Origin: an uncultured Granulosicoccus sp.
GTDB lineage: Bacteria > Pseudomonadota > Gammaproteobacteria > Granulosicoccales > Granulosicoccaceae
Assembly (NCBI GenBank): GCA_947499955.1
Contig: CANMQI010000026.1
Location: forward strand, 1 to 64,000
DNA: 64,000 nt
Direction of reading: 5' to 3'
In this document: piece after piece, positions 50,486 to 62,766 of the stretch
Position numbering within the stretch: position 1 is the first letter of the stretch
Layout: each line of letters opens with the position of its first letter
Notes under the pieces: model-generated
Databases searched by the model: none
What the model was told of the DNA's origin: nothing
Seen by the model: only the letters and a program-made list of their open reading frames with translations
Program-made: the position numbers and the translations under genes

Positions 50486-51283
50486 ATGAGTGTAGAAATC
50501 GTATTCGTAATGGTGGGCACGACCCACACTGGGAACCTGGGTGCCGCGGCACGAGCCATGAAAACCATGGGGTTCACGCAAATGAGATTGGTGGATGCCT
50601 GTTCGCATCTGTCTGCCGAGGCGTTGGCCCGCTCGTCGGGGGCCAATGATGTGTTGAAGGAGGCGCAGACCTTTGACTCCCTGCAGGCCGCCATCGCCGA
50701 TTGCCGGGTGGTGGTGGGTACCAGTGCTCGAGCGCGGCAGCTGGCTGTGCCCTTGTTGTCCTGCCGGGAAATTGCCGAGGAGCTGGGTGCGGCGTCGAAA
50801 ACGAACCTGTCCGGTCAGAAGGTCGCCATCGTTTTCGGTCAGGAACGTTCAGGTCTGAGCAATGAATCGCTGGATCTGTGTACCCGGTTGCTACGTATTC
50901 CGTGCAATCCGGACTTTTCATCGCTGAATCTGGGCAGTGCCGTGCAGGTTGTCTCCTACGAGCTGTCTCAGGCTCTGGTATCAGTGCCGCAGGGGGCTCC
51001 GGTGCCTCAGCCTGGCAAGTGGAAAGGCACAGATGGTGGTGAGGATGCTGCACCGATATCGGCTGACCCGGATGATCTGCCGGCCACCAGCGAGGGCATG
51101 GAGCACTTTTTCGAGCACCTGGACCGGGTCATGGTCACGACCGGTTTTCTGGATCCGGAGAACCCACGCCTGCTGCGGCGTCGGGTGCGGCGCTATTTCG
51201 AGAGTAATCGCCCCTCAGGTAGCGAGCTGGCCATCTTCAGGGGAATTCTGTCCTCGGTTGAGAACCCGCGCAAGCGAAAGTAG
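50486..51283 (+). CDS. trmJ: tRNA (Cm32/Um32) 2'-O-methyltransferase TrmJ
   Basis: 265 aa SPOUT enzyme: VMVGTTHTGNLGAAARAMKT, VAIVFGQERSGLSNE and LNLGSAVQVVSYEL form the knotted SAM site. Upstream of cysE-isc as in many gammaproteobacteria. Confidence 0.92.
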   Translation: MSVEIVFVMVGTTHTGNLGAAARAMKTMGFTQMRLVDACSHLSAEALARSSGANDVLKEAQTFDSLQAAIADCRVVVGTSARARQLAVPLLSCREIAEELGAASKTNLSGQKVAIVFGQERSGLSNESLDLCTRLLRIPCNPDFSSLNLGSAVQVVSYELSQALVSVPQGAPVPQPGKWKGTDGGEDAAPISADPDDLPATSEGMEHFFEHLDRVMVTTGFLDPENPRLLRRRVRRYFESNRPSGSELAIFRGILSSVENPRKRK

Positions 51284-51336
51284 CCTGCGCAAGCTTCTTC
51301 AATTCTCCGTAAGTTTTTAATATCCCATTTACACGG

Positions 51337-51361
51337 TATAATCTCCTACCAATCGAGTAGG
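51337..51361 (+). promoter_or_regulatory. cysE promoter -10 and small leader hairpin
   Basis: A perfect TATAAT (51337-51342) is followed by the inverted repeat cctac (51345-51349) / gtagg (51357-51361), then the ribosome site aaaggcgga. The -35 is poor, which suggests an activator. Confidence 0.5.
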
Positions 51362-51380
51362 AATTAAAGGCGGAGTGCAC

Positions 51381-52079
51381 ATGTGGCAATTGTTGAAGGA
51401 GGACGTTACCTGTGTGTTCGAGCGTGATCCTGCTGCGCGCAATCTGTTCGATGTGCTCACTTGCTATTCCGGCGTGCATGCCATCCTGTTTCATCGCGTC
51501 AACCACTGGATGTGGGGGCACGGGCTGCGATGGCCGGCGCGCTTTCTGGGCAACATCGCGCGTTGGCTGACCAGTATCGAGATTCATCCGGGTGCCGTTA
51601 TCGGCCGGCGCTTTTTTGTCGACCATGGTTCAGGTGTCGTGATCGGTGAAACCGCGGAGATCGGCGACGATGTCACGCTGTATCAGGGGGTGACCCTTGG
51701 CGGGCGCACGCTCAACCAGGGTAAGCGGCACCCGACTCTTGGCAACAATGTGGTGGTCGGAGCTGGTGCGAAGATTCTCGGACCTTTTCTGGTTGGCGAT
51801 GATGCCCGTATCGGTTCCAATGCAGTCGTGCTCGAAGCCGTGCCGGCAGGCGCTACAGTGGTTGGTATTCCCGGGCGCGTCGTCCGCTGCAAGAATCAGA
51901 ACACCAACTGTCTGGAGCTTGTGCAAGGGCAGGGCAAGGCTGAGCCGGCGCATGTGTTCGATGCCTATGGGGTGGCGGGTGATACCGATGATCCGATTGA
52001 AACCGCCGTCGAGCAGTTGCAGGAGCAGGTCGCAGAATTGCGCGCCGAGCTGGACCGTCTCAACAAACGGGCAGGGTAA
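51381..52079 (+). CDS. cysE: Serine O-acetyltransferase
   Basis: 232 aa from ATG 51381 (GTG 51375 possible). Helical N-terminus, then left-handed beta-helix: [40 protein letters not shown]. Makes O-acetylserine for cysteine, the sulfur source used by IscS just downstream. The C-terminal 40 residues look coiled-coil. Confidence 0.93.
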   Translation: MWQLLKEDVTCVFERDPAARNLFDVLTCYSGVHAILFHRVNHWMWGHGLRWPARFLGNIARWLTSIEIHPGAVIGRRFFVDHGSGVVIGETAEIGDDVTLYQGVTLGGRTLNQGKRHPTLGNNVVVGAGAKILGPFLVGDDARIGSNAVVLEAVPAGATVVGIPGRVVRCKNQNTNCLELVQGQGKAEPAHVFDAYGVAGDTDDPIETAVEQLQEQVAELRAELDRLNKRAG

Positions 52080-52127
52080 TGTCAGGCATCTTGAGGCGCG
52101 ACTCTTGAAATTCTCGGTCCGACCCTA

Positions 52128-52152
52128 ATACTTGACTAAATTGCTGGGTTAT
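52128..52152 (+). promoter_or_regulatory. IscR type 1-like operator overlapping the isc promoter
   Basis: atacttgactaaattgctgg followed by gttat fits the ATAsyyGACTrwwwyAGTCrrsTAT pattern well on its left side and more loosely on its right, and its TTGACT (52132-52137) is the -35 of the iscR promoter. It implies autorepression by [2Fe-2S]-IscR. Confidence 0.75.
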
Positions 52153-52192
52153 GTGATGCTCCGGGTATGGAATTCTACCGACTACAGATGCC

Positions 52193-52651
52193 ATGAAGCT
52201 GACAACCAAGGGACGATATGCAGTCACCGCCATGCTCGATCTGGCCTTGCATGGCGACTCCGGACCTGTTTCGCTTGCAGAGATCTCGATTCGCCAGGAA
52301 ATCTCCCTGTCCTATCTCGAGCAGCTGTTTTCCAAGTTGCGCCGTAATGGTCTCGTGACCAGTACGAGAGGCCCCGGTGGTGGTTATTCGGTCGCCCGTG
52401 AACTGCATCTGGTCGCGGTATCCGAAATCATTTGTGCGGTCAATGAGTCTGTCGATGCGACGCAGTGTGGGGGCAAGGAAAATTGCCATAGTCACGGACG
52501 TTGCCTGACTCACGATCTGTGGGAAGGGCTCAGTGCTCAGATCGAGGAATTTCTGAGCAGTGTCTCGTTGCAGGACATGATCGATAGGCAGCGAGTGCAG
52601 AGTGTGTCATCGCGCCAGGACAAGGTCATGGTGCAAAGACCGTACGCATAG
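52193..52651 (+). CDS. iscR: Fe-S cluster regulator IscR
   Basis: 152 aa, Rrf2 family. [20 protein letters not shown] is the winged-helix start; C92, C98, C104 and H107 sit at the exact E. coli ligand positions. Represses the isc operon when it carries a cluster; an operator-like site lies upstream. Confidence 0.96.
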   Translation: MKLTTKGRYAVTAMLDLALHGDSGPVSLAEISIRQEISLSYLEQLFSKLRRNGLVTSTRGPGGGYSVARELHLVAVSEIICAVNESVDATQCGGKENCHSHGRCLTHDLWEGLSAQIEEFLSSVSLQDMIDRQRVQSVSSRQDKVMVQRPYA

Positions 52652-52791
52652 TCTGGTGGGTGCAGGGCGACCCTGTTGTGATCCGGCCACCCTGTTCAAA
52701 GGTAAACAACAGTCAGCAATTCCCGGATTACTGACTACTCAGTGCGGCACCAGCCGGCTGTTCAACGACATTATTTTTTGAGGCAGACACA

Positions 52792-54015
52792 GTGAGTACT
52801 TTAAACGTACCAATTTACATGGACTACTCGGCCACGACTCCCGTGGACGAGCGAGTGGCTGAAAGCATGGCCAAATGTCTGACCATTCAGGGGCATTTTG
52901 GTAACCCGGCTTCGCGCTCACATCCTTTTGGCTGGAATGCCGACGAGTTGGTCGAGCAGGCGCGTGACAATGTGGCCAATCTCATTGGTGCGAACAGCAA
53001 GGAAATCGTCTGGACCTCCGGTGCGACCGAGTCGGACAACCTGGCCATCAAGGGTGCTGCGCATTTCAACGCCAAGAAGGGCAAGCACATCGTGACGGTA
53101 AAGACCGAACACAAGGCCGTACTCGACACCTGTAGACAGCTGGAGCGCGAAGGCTTCGAAGTGACTTATCTCGACCCTCTCGAGAATGGTCTGCTGGACA
53201 TGGACGCCTTCAAGGCAGCACTGCGCGATGACACGACTGTCGTCTCGGTCATGCACGTCAATAACGAGATCGGTGTCATCCAGGATATCGCAGCCATTGG
53301 CAAGATCACGCGCGAGCGCGGCATCATCTTCCACGTGGACGCTGCGCAAAGCCCTGGCAAGGTGGCTATCGATGTCAATGAAATGAACGTTGATCTCCTG
53401 TCGCTGTGTGCCCACAAGGTCTACGGCCCCAAGGGTATTGGTGCTTTGTACGTACGTCGCAAGCCGCGCATCCGTCTGGAAGCTCAGATTCATGGTGGTG
53501 GTCATGAGCGTGGCATGCGTTCCGGCACTCTGCCAACTCATCAGATCGTCGGTATGGGAGAGGCCTTTCGCATCGCGGGTGAAGAGATGGACGAAGAGAA
53601 CAAGCGTCTGATGAAGTTGCGTCAGCGTCTGTGGGATGGTCTGTCCGACATGGAAGAGATCTACATCAATGGCGATCTCGAGCAGCGAATTCCGGGCAAC
53701 CTGAACATAAGCTTCAATTTCGTGGAAGGTGAAAGCCTCATCATGTCCATGAAGGACATCGCGGTATCCAGTGGTTCGGCCTGCACCAGCGCCAGCCTCG
53801 AGCCATCTTATGTACTGCGCGCCATCGGCCGCAATGATGAGCTGGCACACAGTTCGATTCGCTTTACCATCGGTCGTTACACGACGGAAGAGGAAGTGGA
53901 TTTCACGATCCGGAAGACACGGGATGCAGTCGAGAAACTGCGTGATCTGTCACCGTTGTGGGATATGCACAAGGAAGGTATCGACCTTGACTCTGTCGAG
54001 TGGGCCTCTCACTGA
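52792..54015 (+). CDS. iscS: Cysteine desulfurase IscS
   Basis: 407 aa, GTG start. PLP lysine K209 ([11 protein letters not shown]) and catalytic C331 in [16 protein letters not shown]. Supplies persulfide sulfur to IscU. 140 bp separate it from iscR. Confidence 0.97.
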   Translation: MSTLNVPIYMDYSATTPVDERVAESMAKCLTIQGHFGNPASRSHPFGWNADELVEQARDNVANLIGANSKEIVWTSGATESDNLAIKGAAHFNAKKGKHIVTVKTEHKAVLDTCRQLEREGFEVTYLDPLENGLLDMDAFKAALRDDTTVVSVMHVNNEIGVIQDIAAIGKITRERGIIFHVDAAQSPGKVAIDVNEMNVDLLSLCAHKVYGPKGIGALYVRRKPRIRLEAQIHGGGHERGMRSGTLPTHQIVGMGEAFRIAGEEMDEENKRLMKLRQRLWDGLSDMEEIYINGDLEQRIPGNLNISFNFVEGESLIMSMKDIAVSSGSACTSASLEPSYVLRAIGRNDELAHSSIRFTIGRYTTEEEVDFTIRKTRDAVEKLRDLSPLWDMHKEGIDLDSVEWASH

Positions 54016-54131
54016 GTCGCGAATTTGCGGCTTGGCTGGAACTCGTTGAATCGATTTACCGATTGAAAGATCGACTTTAAACAACAAAGACCGAACAGCA
54101 GCCCATGGGGTTGCTGAAACTGGAGAAAACC

Positions 54132-54542
54132 ATGGCTTACAGTGACAAAGTACTCGACCATTACGAAAACCCGCGCAACGTTGGCGTACTGGACAAGGAT
54201 GATCCAAACGTTGGAACCGGTATGGTTGGCGCTCCTGCGTGCGGCGACGTGATGCGTCTGCAAATCAAGGTCAATGACGAAGGCATCATTGAAGATGCGA
54301 AGTTCAAGACGTATGGTTGTGGTTCCGCCATTGCCTCCTCCTCTCTCGTGACCGAAATGGTCAAGGGCAAGACGCTGGAAGAAGTGGGCGAAATCCGTAA
54401 CAAGCACATCGCTGATGAGCTGGCTCTGCCTCCAGTGAAGATTCACTGTTCCGTACTGGCTGAAGATGCCATCGCGGCGGCCATTGCCGACATCAAGGCA
54501 AAGCGCGAAAAGCAGAGTGATTCAGAAGCATTGGCCAGCTGA
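54132..54542 (+). CDS. iscU: Fe-S scaffold IscU
   Basis: 136 aa from ATG 54132 with a good ggaga ribosome site. Ligands C37, D39, C63 and C106 and the HscA-binding LPPVK (99-103) are intact. Confidence 0.97.
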   Translation: MAYSDKVLDHYENPRNVGVLDKDDPNVGTGMVGAPACGDVMRLQIKVNDEGIIEDAKFKTYGCGSAIASSSLVTEMVKGKTLEEVGEIRNKHIADELALPPVKIHCSVLAEDAIAAAIADIKAKREKQSDSEALAS

Positions 54543-54649
54543 ACAGCTGGTTCTCCGATAGGTCAAGTAATACGGCAATGGTGTGAGAGCGAGTTGGTGG
54601 AATCCATTTCACGAGCGCTCTCACCCGAAGTCCGGAGGTTTTCTCTCAG

Positions 54650-54973
54650 ATGGGCGTGACATTCACAGACAGTGCTGCCAGGCATATAAAGAGTTTCCTG
54701 GCAAAGCGTGGCAAGGGCGTCGGCCTCAGGTTGGCTGTGCGCACCACCGGGTGCTCGGGCCTGGCCTATGTGCTGGAATTTGCCGATGAAGTGGCCGCCA
54801 ATGACGAGGTGTTCGAGAACAACGATGTCACGGTCATCATAGACAAGAAGAGTCTGGTGTATCTCGATGGCACCGAGCTTGATTACACGAAGGAAGGCCT
54901 GAACGAAGGCTTCAAGTTCAACAACCCGAACGTCAAGGACGAGTGTGGTTGTGGCGAGTCCTTTACTATCTGA
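54650..54973 (+). CDS. iscA: Fe-S carrier IscA
   Basis: 107 aa, A-type carrier with C35, C99 and C101 (CGCGESFTI) at the canonical positions. Confidence 0.96.
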   Translation: MGVTFTDSAARHIKSFLAKRGKGVGLRLAVRTTGCSGLAYVLEFADEVAANDEVFENNDVTVIIDKKSLVYLDGTELDYTKEGLNEGFKFNNPNVKDECGCGESFTI

Positions 54974-55025
54974 ATTTGTTCGCGGCAGACAAACTCCTTC
55001 GGGTCCCTGCCTATCCCTGATTCCG

Positions 55026-55078
55026 GTCGCCAAAGCGACCCGATTGCACTGCCCGGGTGTGTGATTGCCCGGGCAGTG
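55026..55078 (+). other. Two strong hairpins between iscA and hscB
   Basis: ggtcgc-caaa-gcgacc (55026-55041) and cactgcccggg (55047-55057) paired with cccgggcagtg (55068-55078). No T tract follows. They could attenuate or process the isc transcript between scaffold and chaperone genes. Confidence 0.65.
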
Positions 55079-55104
55079 TTGTAACCACGGTATGAGATCG
55101 CTTA

Positions 55105-55641
55105 GTGATGCAGGTTGACCTGTCCAGCAATTTTTTCGATTTGTTCGGTTTGCCTGTGCAATTTGCCATCGATGAATCGAATCTGGTAGCGCGCTTTCAG
55201 GAGCTGCAAAGACAGCTGCATCCGGATCGTTTTGCGTCCAGGCCCGCGGCTGAGAGACGCTGGTCGATGCAGGCAGCCAGCTACGTCAATGAAGGCTACC
55301 AGACGCTGAAGAATGATCTGAAGCGGGCGATCTACCTGTTGAAACTGAATGATGTATCGGTTGATGAAGAAACCGATACCCATATGTCTCCCATGTTCCT
55401 GATGGAGCAGATGGAGTACCGCGAGTCGCTGGAAGCCGCCGAGAGTGCGGCAGATCCGCTGGAAAAGCTGGATGCTGTGCGCAAGCAGCTCAAAGCCGGC
55501 ATTCGCGAACAGACGCAGACTTTCGGCCAGGCAGCTGGTTCTGACAACTGGGGTGAGGCGCGCACTACCGTGCGGCAGTGGCAGTTTCTGGACAAGCTGG
55601 CTCGTGAAGTCAAGAGTCTGGAAGAGCGGCTGGACGTTTGA
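55105..55641 (+). CDS. hscB: Fe-S co-chaperone HscB
   Basis: 178 aa. J-domain with HPD at 39-41 (QLHPDRFA) and C-terminal IscU-binding helices. GTG 55105 or ATG 55108 may start it. Stimulates HscA. Confidence 0.94.
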   Translation: MMQVDLSSNFFDLFGLPVQFAIDESNLVARFQELQRQLHPDRFASRPAAERRWSMQAASYVNEGYQTLKNDLKRAIYLLKLNDVSVDEETDTHMSPMFLMEQMEYRESLEAAESAADPLEKLDAVRKQLKAGIREQTQTFGQAAGSDNWGEARTTVRQWQFLDKLAREVKSLEERLDV

Positions 55642-55674
55642 GCCCAACCAACACGAACACGATGGAGTATTGAA

Positions 55675-57594
55675 GTGGCGTTGCTGCAAATAGCCGAACC
55701 TGGTCAATCAGATGCTCCGCACCAGCGGCGTCTGGCGGTGGGTATCGATCTGGGTACGACCAATTCGCTGGTGGCTGCGGTCAGAAGTGGCAGCGCCGGC
55801 ATACTGCCGGACAGTGAAGGGCGACGTTCCGTACCATCGGTCGTGCATTATGCGCAGGGTGAGGCGCCGTTGGTCGGGCATGCCGCAGAAGCCTCGACTG
55901 GCGATTCGCGCAGTACCATTCGATCGGCCAAGAGGCTGATGGGCAAGGGTGCTGCCGACCTGGCTGATTCCTGGCTGGCCAGGCATTATGAATTCGACAG
56001 TGCCAGCGGTTCATTGCCAGCCTTCGTCACCCGCGATGGCAACAAGACATCCGTTGATGTGTCGGCGGCCATTTTGCAAACGCTGAAGCAGACCGCCGAA
56101 GAAACGCTCGGTGGTGAGCTGGCAGGCGCCGTGGTAACCGTGCCAGCCTATTTTGACGACGCACAGCGACAGGCCACCAAGGATGCCGCTTCGCTGGCAG
56201 GTCTGCAGGTGCTGCGCCTGCTGAACGAGCCGACGGCTGCGGCCGTGGCCTATGGTCTGGACAATGAGGACGGCGGAACAGTCGCCATCTACGATCTGGG
56301 AGGCGGTACGTTCGATATCTCCTTGCTCAAAATGCAGCAGGGCATTTTCGAAGTCCTTGCCACGGCGGGTAATACCGCACTGGGTGGGGACGACATGGAC
56401 AACGCCATCGTGCAGTGGTTGATGGGTCAGGCGGGTATCGATTCACTGATCGATCCGCAACTCGAATCCGATACCAAGACGTATGCACGCTCCCTGAAGG
56501 AGGCGCTGTCTTCCTCCTCGACCGTCTCTGTTGAATGGGATGATCGTAACGGTAATCAGGTCAAGACCGAGCTGACACGCGAGATGTTCGATTCTCTGGT
56601 GGCACCGCTGGTGGCTGCGACACTGAAGCCTTGTCGTCAGGTGTTGCGTGATGCCGATGTCGAACGTGACGATGTAACGGCTGTTGTCATGGTTGGTGGT
56701 TCGACACGGGTGCCTCTGGTGCGTGATCAGGTCAGTGAATTCTTTGGTCAACCTGTTCTGACGTCCATTGATCCGGATGAGGTTGTGGCCATTGGTGCGG
56801 CTATTCAGGCTGATGTGCTGGCGGGCAACAAGCCTGACAGCGATTTGCTGTTGCTGGATGTCACGCCACTGTCTCTTGGTCTGGAGATCATGGGCGGCCT
56901 GGTGGAAAAGGTGATTCCTCGCAACACCACCATTCCGATTGCCCGTGGGCAGGAGTTCACCACCTACAAGGACGGTCAGACAGCGATGGCCTTGCATGTG
57001 GTGCAGGGTGAGCGCGAACTGGTGGACGATTGTCGTTCACTGGCCCGATTCGAACTCAAGGGAATTCCGTCCCGCGTTGCCGGGGCCGCACGAATTCAGG
57101 TGTTGTTTCAGGTCGATGCCGATGGACTGCTGACGGTCAGCGCTCTGGAGCGCGAAAGTGGCGTGGTGGCCAGTGTCGACGTCAAGCCTTCCTACGGATT
57201 ATCGGATGGCGAGATCGAGACCATGTTACGAGAGTCGATGGACCACGCCAGTGAAGATATGCAGAAGCGCGCACTGCAAGAGCAGAAGGTCGAGGCCGCT
57301 CGTGTTCTGGAAGCCATCGAGGCAGCATTGCAATCCGATGGCGACGAACACTTGAGTGTCGATGAGCGCGCGAGCATTGATTCACTGGTCGATGGATTGA
57401 GGAATGTCGTCGACAGCAGTTCCGATCGTGAAGTCATCAAGCAAGCCGTACAGACGCTGGAGAAGGGCAGTAGTGAGTACGTCGAAAGACGTATGAATGC
57501 CAGCGTCCGGCAAATGATGTCAGGGCAGGGGCTGGATGACATCGACTCGGCAGTTGGCAAGGCGAAGCACGAGGCCTGCTCTTCAGATACCTGA
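55675..57594 (+). CDS. hscA: Fe-S chaperone HscA
   Basis: 639 aa Hsp70: [61 protein letters not shown] start. Releases clusters from IscU by binding LPPVK. Confidence 0.96.
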   Translation: MALLQIAEPGQSDAPHQRRLAVGIDLGTTNSLVAAVRSGSAGILPDSEGRRSVPSVVHYAQGEAPLVGHAAEASTGDSRSTIRSAKRLMGKGAADLADSWLARHYEFDSASGSLPAFVTRDGNKTSVDVSAAILQTLKQTAEETLGGELAGAVVTVPAYFDDAQRQATKDAASLAGLQVLRLLNEPTAAAVAYGLDNEDGGTVAIYDLGGGTFDISLLKMQQGIFEVLATAGNTALGGDDMDNAIVQWLMGQAGIDSLIDPQLESDTKTYARSLKEALSSSSTVSVEWDDRNGNQVKTELTREMFDSLVAPLVAATLKPCRQVLRDADVERDDVTAVVMVGGSTRVPLVRDQVSEFFGQPVLTSIDPDEVVAIGAAIQADVLAGNKPDSDLLLLDVTPLSLGLEIMGGLVEKVIPRNTTIPIARGQEFTTYKDGQTAMALHVVQGERELVDDCRSLARFELKGIPSRVAGAARIQVLFQVDADGLLTVSALERESGVVASVDVKPSYGLSDGEIETMLRESMDHASEDMQKRALQEQKVEAARVLEAIEAALQSDGDEHLSVDERASIDSLVDGLRNVVDSSSDREVIKQAVQTLEKGSSEYVERRMNASVRQMMSGQGLDDIDSAVGKAKHEACSSDT

Positions 57595-57657
57595 AGTCGC
57601 CTCACGGTCTTGCCGCACGAAACATCAAACAAACACAAGACAGGAGTTCAAGGCGTC

Positions 57658-57999
57658 ATGCCAACCGTAACAGTCAAACCGCATCCGGAAATCTGTCCAG
57701 AAGGCGCCACGTTCAAGGTGGATGCGGGTATATCCATTTGCGATGCCATGCTGAAGAACGGCGTACCCATCGAGCACGCCTGCGAGAAGTCCTGCGCCTG
57801 TACGACATGTCATGTGCATGTACGCAGCGGTAGCGACAGTCTCGAAGAGGCGGATGAGCTGGAAGAGGACTATCTGGACAAGGCCTGGGGTCTGGACACC
57901 GATTCGCGTCTCAGTTGTCAGGCTATCGTGGCCGATGAAGATCTGGTCATCGAAATTCCGAAGTACACCATCAACATGGTCTCCGAGGCGCCTCACTGA
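57658..57999 (+). CDS. fdx: Isc [2Fe-2S] ferredoxin
   Basis: 113 aa from ATG 57658. Ligands C42, C48, C51 and C87 ([18 protein letters not shown]). Donates electrons for cluster assembly. Touches iscX by one base (TGATG). Confidence 0.95.
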   Translation: MPTVTVKPHPEICPEGATFKVDAGISICDAMLKNGVPIEHACEKSCACTTCHVHVRSGSDSLEEADELEEDYLDKAWGLDTDSRLSCQAIVADEDLVIEIPKYTINMVSEAPH

Positions 58000-58193
58000 T
58001 GAAATGGACAGACGTTCGAGAAATCGCCATCGAGCTGTGTGAAGCCCACCCTGATGTCGACCCGCAGTATGTCCGGTTCACCGATCTGCACTCGTGGATA
58101 CTGGCACTGGACGGGTTTGATGATGACCCGGAGAAGTCCAGTGAAGGAATTCTTGAAGCCATCCAGATGACATGGCTGGACGAAATCGATTGA
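57999..58193 (+). CDS. iscX: IscX (YfhJ)
   Basis: 64 aa acidic protein, [13 protein letters not shown] and [14 protein letters not shown] are diagnostic. Small regulator or iron adaptor of IscS; last gene of the operon. Confidence 0.94.
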   Translation: MKWTDVREIAIELCEAHPDVDPQYVRFTDLHSWILALDGFDDDPEKSSEGILEAIQMTWLDEID

Positions 58194-58259
58194 TGAGGGT
58201 CGTCAAACGATGATGATTCATTATTCATCGACCCCTTGAAGCCAGAAAAAACGCAGAGT

Positions 58260-58287
58260 TTGACCGGTCAAGCAAAAAAGTTACAAT
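58260..58287 (+). promoter_or_regulatory. Promoter of the tRNA cluster
   Basis: TTGACC (58260-58265), 16-bp spacer, TACAAT (58282-58287), then a GC-rich discriminator. Close to consensus, as expected for stable RNA; the first tRNA starts about 70 bp downstream. Confidence 0.7.
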
Positions 58288-58358
58288 AAACTCGCTTCGT
58301 ACCGGTTGACTCCTGCAAATGCAGTAGTTATTATTGTGCGGCTGACAGAGACGAAGTT

Positions 58359-58435
58359 CGGGGTATAGCGCAGCCTGGTAGCGCATCTGCTTTGGGAGCA
58401 GAGGGTCGTAGGTTCGAATCCTGCTACCCCGACCA
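58359..58435 (+). tRNA. tRNA-Pro (UGG)
   Basis: Cloverleaf with acceptor CGGGGTA/TACCCCG, anticodon loop tttggga (TGG) and encoded CCA. Confidence 0.95.
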
Positions 58436-58475
58436 TTTTCTCTTGTTTCAGTTTATCGGCCCGGTTGTCGGCAGA

Positions 58476-58552
58476 GCGCCCGTAGCTCATGTGGATAGAG
58501 CATCGGCCTTCTAAGCCGAGGGTAGCAGGTTCGAATCCTGCCGGGCGCACCA
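58476..58552 (+). tRNA. tRNA-Arg (UCU)
   Basis: Acceptor GCGCCCG/CGGGCGC, anticodon loop cttctaa (TCT), encoded CCA. Confidence 0.95.
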
Positions 58553-58618
58553 TTTTCGCCTTTGGGGTCCGTAAGGCTGAACCAAGCTTGTTTGGCAAAT
58601 TTGACGGGCAGTACTTGT

Positions 58619-58695
58619 GGTGAGCGTAGCTCAGTTGGTAGAGCGCAGGATTGTGATTCCTGTGGTCGCGGGTTCGAATCCCGTCGTTCACCCCA
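58619..58695 (+). tRNA. tRNA-His (GUG)
   Basis: Acceptor GTGAGCG/CGTTCAC with the extra encoded G(-1) opposite C73 that marks histidine tRNAs; anticodon loop ttgtgat (GTG); CCA encoded. Confidence 0.94.
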
Positions 58696-58747
58696 CCTTA
58701 TCCCTCATCCATGCGTAACGTATCGGCATCCTTGCCGCATTTTTCGT

Positions 58748-58753
58748 TATAAT
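58748..58753 (+). promoter_or_regulatory. TATAAT -10 upstream of tRNA-Leu (UAG)
   Basis: A perfect TATAAT 22 bp before the tRNA; the -35 is not convincing. May give this tRNA a separate start. Confidence 0.4.
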
Positions 58754-58775
58754 TGACGGCTGACAGTAATACTCT

Positions 58776-58859
<84 letters not shown>

Positions 58860-58959
58860 GTTTTCGTGTCGTGCGCGACACATCACCTGACCGTCGGATG
58901 ACAGGCCCTGTGCGGCTCCTGAGCGGCCGCGGCACTCATCGTGGTCACTAGAGGCAAGC

Positions 58960-60294
58960 ATGCAAGTATCCGTTGAAACCACCCAAGGCCTTGAGCGCCG
59001 TATGACAGTAGCGCTGCCTTCCGAGGACATCGACAGCGCCGTACTGGAACGTCTCCAGAGTCTGAGCAAAACCACACGCATGAATGGTTTTCGCCCGGGC
59101 AAGGTACCGTTCAATGTCGTCAAGAAGCGCTACGAGCCACAAGTTCGAGGCGAAGTTCTGGGATCGATGATCAATCGTTCCTATTTCGATGCAGTACAGC
59201 AGGAAAACCTGCGTCCGGCTGGTCAGCCGGATATCGTGCCTGCACCTTCCTCCGGTGACGAGGAGGAGGCTGGATTCAGTTTCGTGGCGACTTTCGAGGT
59301 CTATCCCGAATTCGAACCGGTTTTCGATGACAGCATTACAGTAACGCGTCCGCTTGTAACCATCGAAGATGGTGACGTTGACGAGATGCTGGAAAACCTG
59401 CGCAAGCAGCGTACGGAATATGTCGCAGTCGAGCGTGAGTCTGCTGACGACGACCAGATCGTGATCGATTTCGTCGGCCGCATTGACGGTGAAGAATTCG
59501 ATGGCGGCAAGGCTGAAAAAGCACCGTTGGTGTTGGGCAGCAACGCCATGATTCCCGGTTTCGAATCTCAGCTTCTGGGTTTGAAGGCTGGCGACGAAAA
59601 GACCATCAAGGTCACTTTTCCCGAGGAATATCAGGCAGAGCATCTGGCTGGCAAGGAAACCGAATTCGACATCAAGGTTCACGAAGTCAAGGAATCCAAA
59701 CTGCCTGATTTCGATGAAGAAATGATCAAGAGCTTCGGTATCGAAGACGGCACTCTGGATAGTCTGCGCGCCGATATTCGCAAGAATATGGAACGTGAGC
59801 TCAAGCAGCGCGTCGAGTCTCAGGTGAAGACGCAGGTCATGGACGGTCTGGTGAAGCTCAACCCCATCGATGTGCCCAGCGCACTGGTTGCAGAAGAGAT
59901 CAAGCGCCAGCGGGAACAACTCATGCAACAGATGCCAGCGGATTCGGATTCTTCCATGCTGGCTGACGAGCTGTTCTCCGAACAGGCGACTCGCCGGGTT
60001 CAACTCGGACTGGTAGTGGGTGAGATCATCCAGCAGAAGGAAATCAAGGCAGATGCGGCAGCTGTACGAAAACAGATCGAGGAACTTGCATCTTCCTATC
60101 AGGATCCCCAACAAGTCATAGACTACTATTACGGCAACCAGGAAATGTTGAAGAACATCGAAGGCCTGGTGCTCGAGGAAGCAGTAACTGCTGCTGTCCT
60201 TGATGCTGCAACGGTAGTTGATGAACCAACTACATTCAAAGACATCATGAACCCGTCGGAGCCAGAAGCTCCGGCTGATAGCGAGAATAGCTAA
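58960..60294 (+). CDS. tig: Trigger factor
   Basis: 444 aa. Ribosome-binding signature [20 protein letters not shown]-type domain (about 160-245, [20 protein letters not shown]) and helical C-domain. Ribosome-bound folding chaperone. Heads tig-clpP-clpX-lon. Confidence 0.97.
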   Translation: MQVSVETTQGLERRMTVALPSEDIDSAVLERLQSLSKTTRMNGFRPGKVPFNVVKKRYEPQVRGEVLGSMINRSYFDAVQQENLRPAGQPDIVPAPSSGDEEEAGFSFVATFEVYPEFEPVFDDSITVTRPLVTIEDGDVDEMLENLRKQRTEYVAVERESADDDQIVIDFVGRIDGEEFDGGKAEKAPLVLGSNAMIPGFESQLLGLKAGDEKTIKVTFPEEYQAEHLAGKETEFDIKVHEVKESKLPDFDEEMIKSFGIEDGTLDSLRADIRKNMERELKQRVESQVKTQVMDGLVKLNPIDVPSALVAEEIKRQREQLMQQMPADSDSSMLADELFSEQATRRVQLGLVVGEIIQQKEIKADAAAVRKQIEELASSYQDPQQVIDYYYGNQEMLKNIEGLVLEEAVTAAVLDAATVVDEPTTFKDIMNPSEPEAPADSENS

Positions 60295-60296
60295 CG

Positions 60297-61013
60297 ATGA
60301 ATTCAGGTCCTACTTGGGGTTTCAACAGCTCACTGTCCGGTAACAACGGGTATTCGGCTCCGGCCAGTCCCAACGCCGCCGGTGGCCTTGTGCCGATGGT
60401 TGTGGAGCAGTCGTCACGCGGTGAGCGTGCCTACGATATCTACTCCCGTCTGCTCAAGGAGCGCGTGATCTTCATGGTCGGCCAGGTCGAAGACTACATG
60501 GCCAACCTGATCGTCGCGCAGCTGTTGTTCCTCGAGTCGGATAATCCTGACAAGGACATCTCGCTGTATATCAATTCACCGGGCGGTTCGGTCACTGCGG
60601 GTATGGCTATCTATGACACCATGCAGTTCATCAAACCGAACGTCAGCACGCTGTGCATCGGTCAGGCAGCCAGCATGGGTGCCTTTCTGTTGACAGCCGG
60701 TCAGAAGGGCAAGCGTTTTGTTCTGCCCAACTCACGCGTCATGATTCACCAGCCATCGGCAGGTTTTCAGGGTCAGGCCACGGATATTGATATTCATGCG
60801 AGAGAGATTCTGTCGATAAAAGACAGAATGAACACGTTGATGGCCAAGCACACCGGACAGACTGTCGAGAAAGTGAAGAATGACACCGAGCGTGACAATT
60901 TCTTGACTGCTGAAGATGCTGTAGCGTACGGATTGGTTGATCGAATCGTTCAGACGCGTGAAGAAGAAGTCAATGTAGCCACTAGTGGAGACTCTTCTAC
61001 TACTGAGAGCTAG
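60297..61013 (+). CDS. clpP: ATP-dependent Clp protease proteolytic subunit
   Basis: 238 aa. Catalytic S126 ([11 protein letters not shown]) and H151 (MIHQPS). The N-terminus is about 25 residues longer than in E. coli, with a Gly/Asn/Ser-rich start; maturation by self-cleavage is plausible. 2 bp after tig. Confidence 0.96.
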   Translation: MNSGPTWGFNSSLSGNNGYSAPASPNAAGGLVPMVVEQSSRGERAYDIYSRLLKERVIFMVGQVEDYMANLIVAQLLFLESDNPDKDISLYINSPGGSVTAGMAIYDTMQFIKPNVSTLCIGQAASMGAFLLTAGQKGKRFVLPNSRVMIHQPSAGFQGQATDIDIHAREILSIKDRMNTLMAKHTGQTVEKVKNDTERDNFLTAEDAVAYGLVDRIVQTREEEVNVATSGDSSTTES

Positions 61014-61164
61014 ACCGGCGTAAACTTGAGTTGGATCTCATGTCGCGAACCTTGTTGTTCGCGACTGTGATCTGCACAGCAACCCTGATTCAAGTGCCTG
61101 CAGAGTGCTTGAATGTTCGCGGGAAACACGGCAATGTGGTGCAAAGCCAGAGGTTTGTAAAAAC

Positions 61165-62460
<1,296 letters not shown>

Positions 62461-62572
62461 TCTGCCGAATGGGCTATCGGCATCGCAAGGCGATGTCGAT
62501 GGCTGTCAGCGGACCTGCGTACGAAGTCTTTCGTGGTGTGATTCCATACAGTCCGTCAGTCAGCAGTGATAA

Positions 62573-62596
62573 AAGCTCCGCAAGGGGCTTTTTTTT
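62573..62596 (+). terminator. Intrinsic terminator after clpX
   Basis: aagctcc, loop gcaa, ggggctt, then a T run (62591-62596). Separates clpX from lon. Confidence 0.85.
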
Positions 62597-62766
62597 CGCC
62601 TGAAGAAAGATTCTGGCGTCATTTTCCTTCTCGTCAGGGGGCAGGTATACCCGGTGTGAACCGGTGTTACAGGGGGTTTCCACGCTTGATTTTTCCCAAG
62701 TGAGTCTCACCTTGTCGTGTATGCTCGACTTAAACAAGTCAGCCTCACACAGGAGAGCTCAGCCCC
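62597..62766. other. Upstream region of lon
   Basis: The clpX-lon gap is 306 bp in all. After the terminator there is an inverted repeat gtgag-t-ctcac (62699-62710), a weak TATGCT (62720-62725) and the ribosome site aggag (62751-62755). A heat-shock promoter could not be confirmed. Confidence 0.4.

Noticed and set aside
62680-62725. Sigma32 promoter for lon
   Set aside because: A cttgat element is present but no acceptable cccat-type -10 at the right distance.
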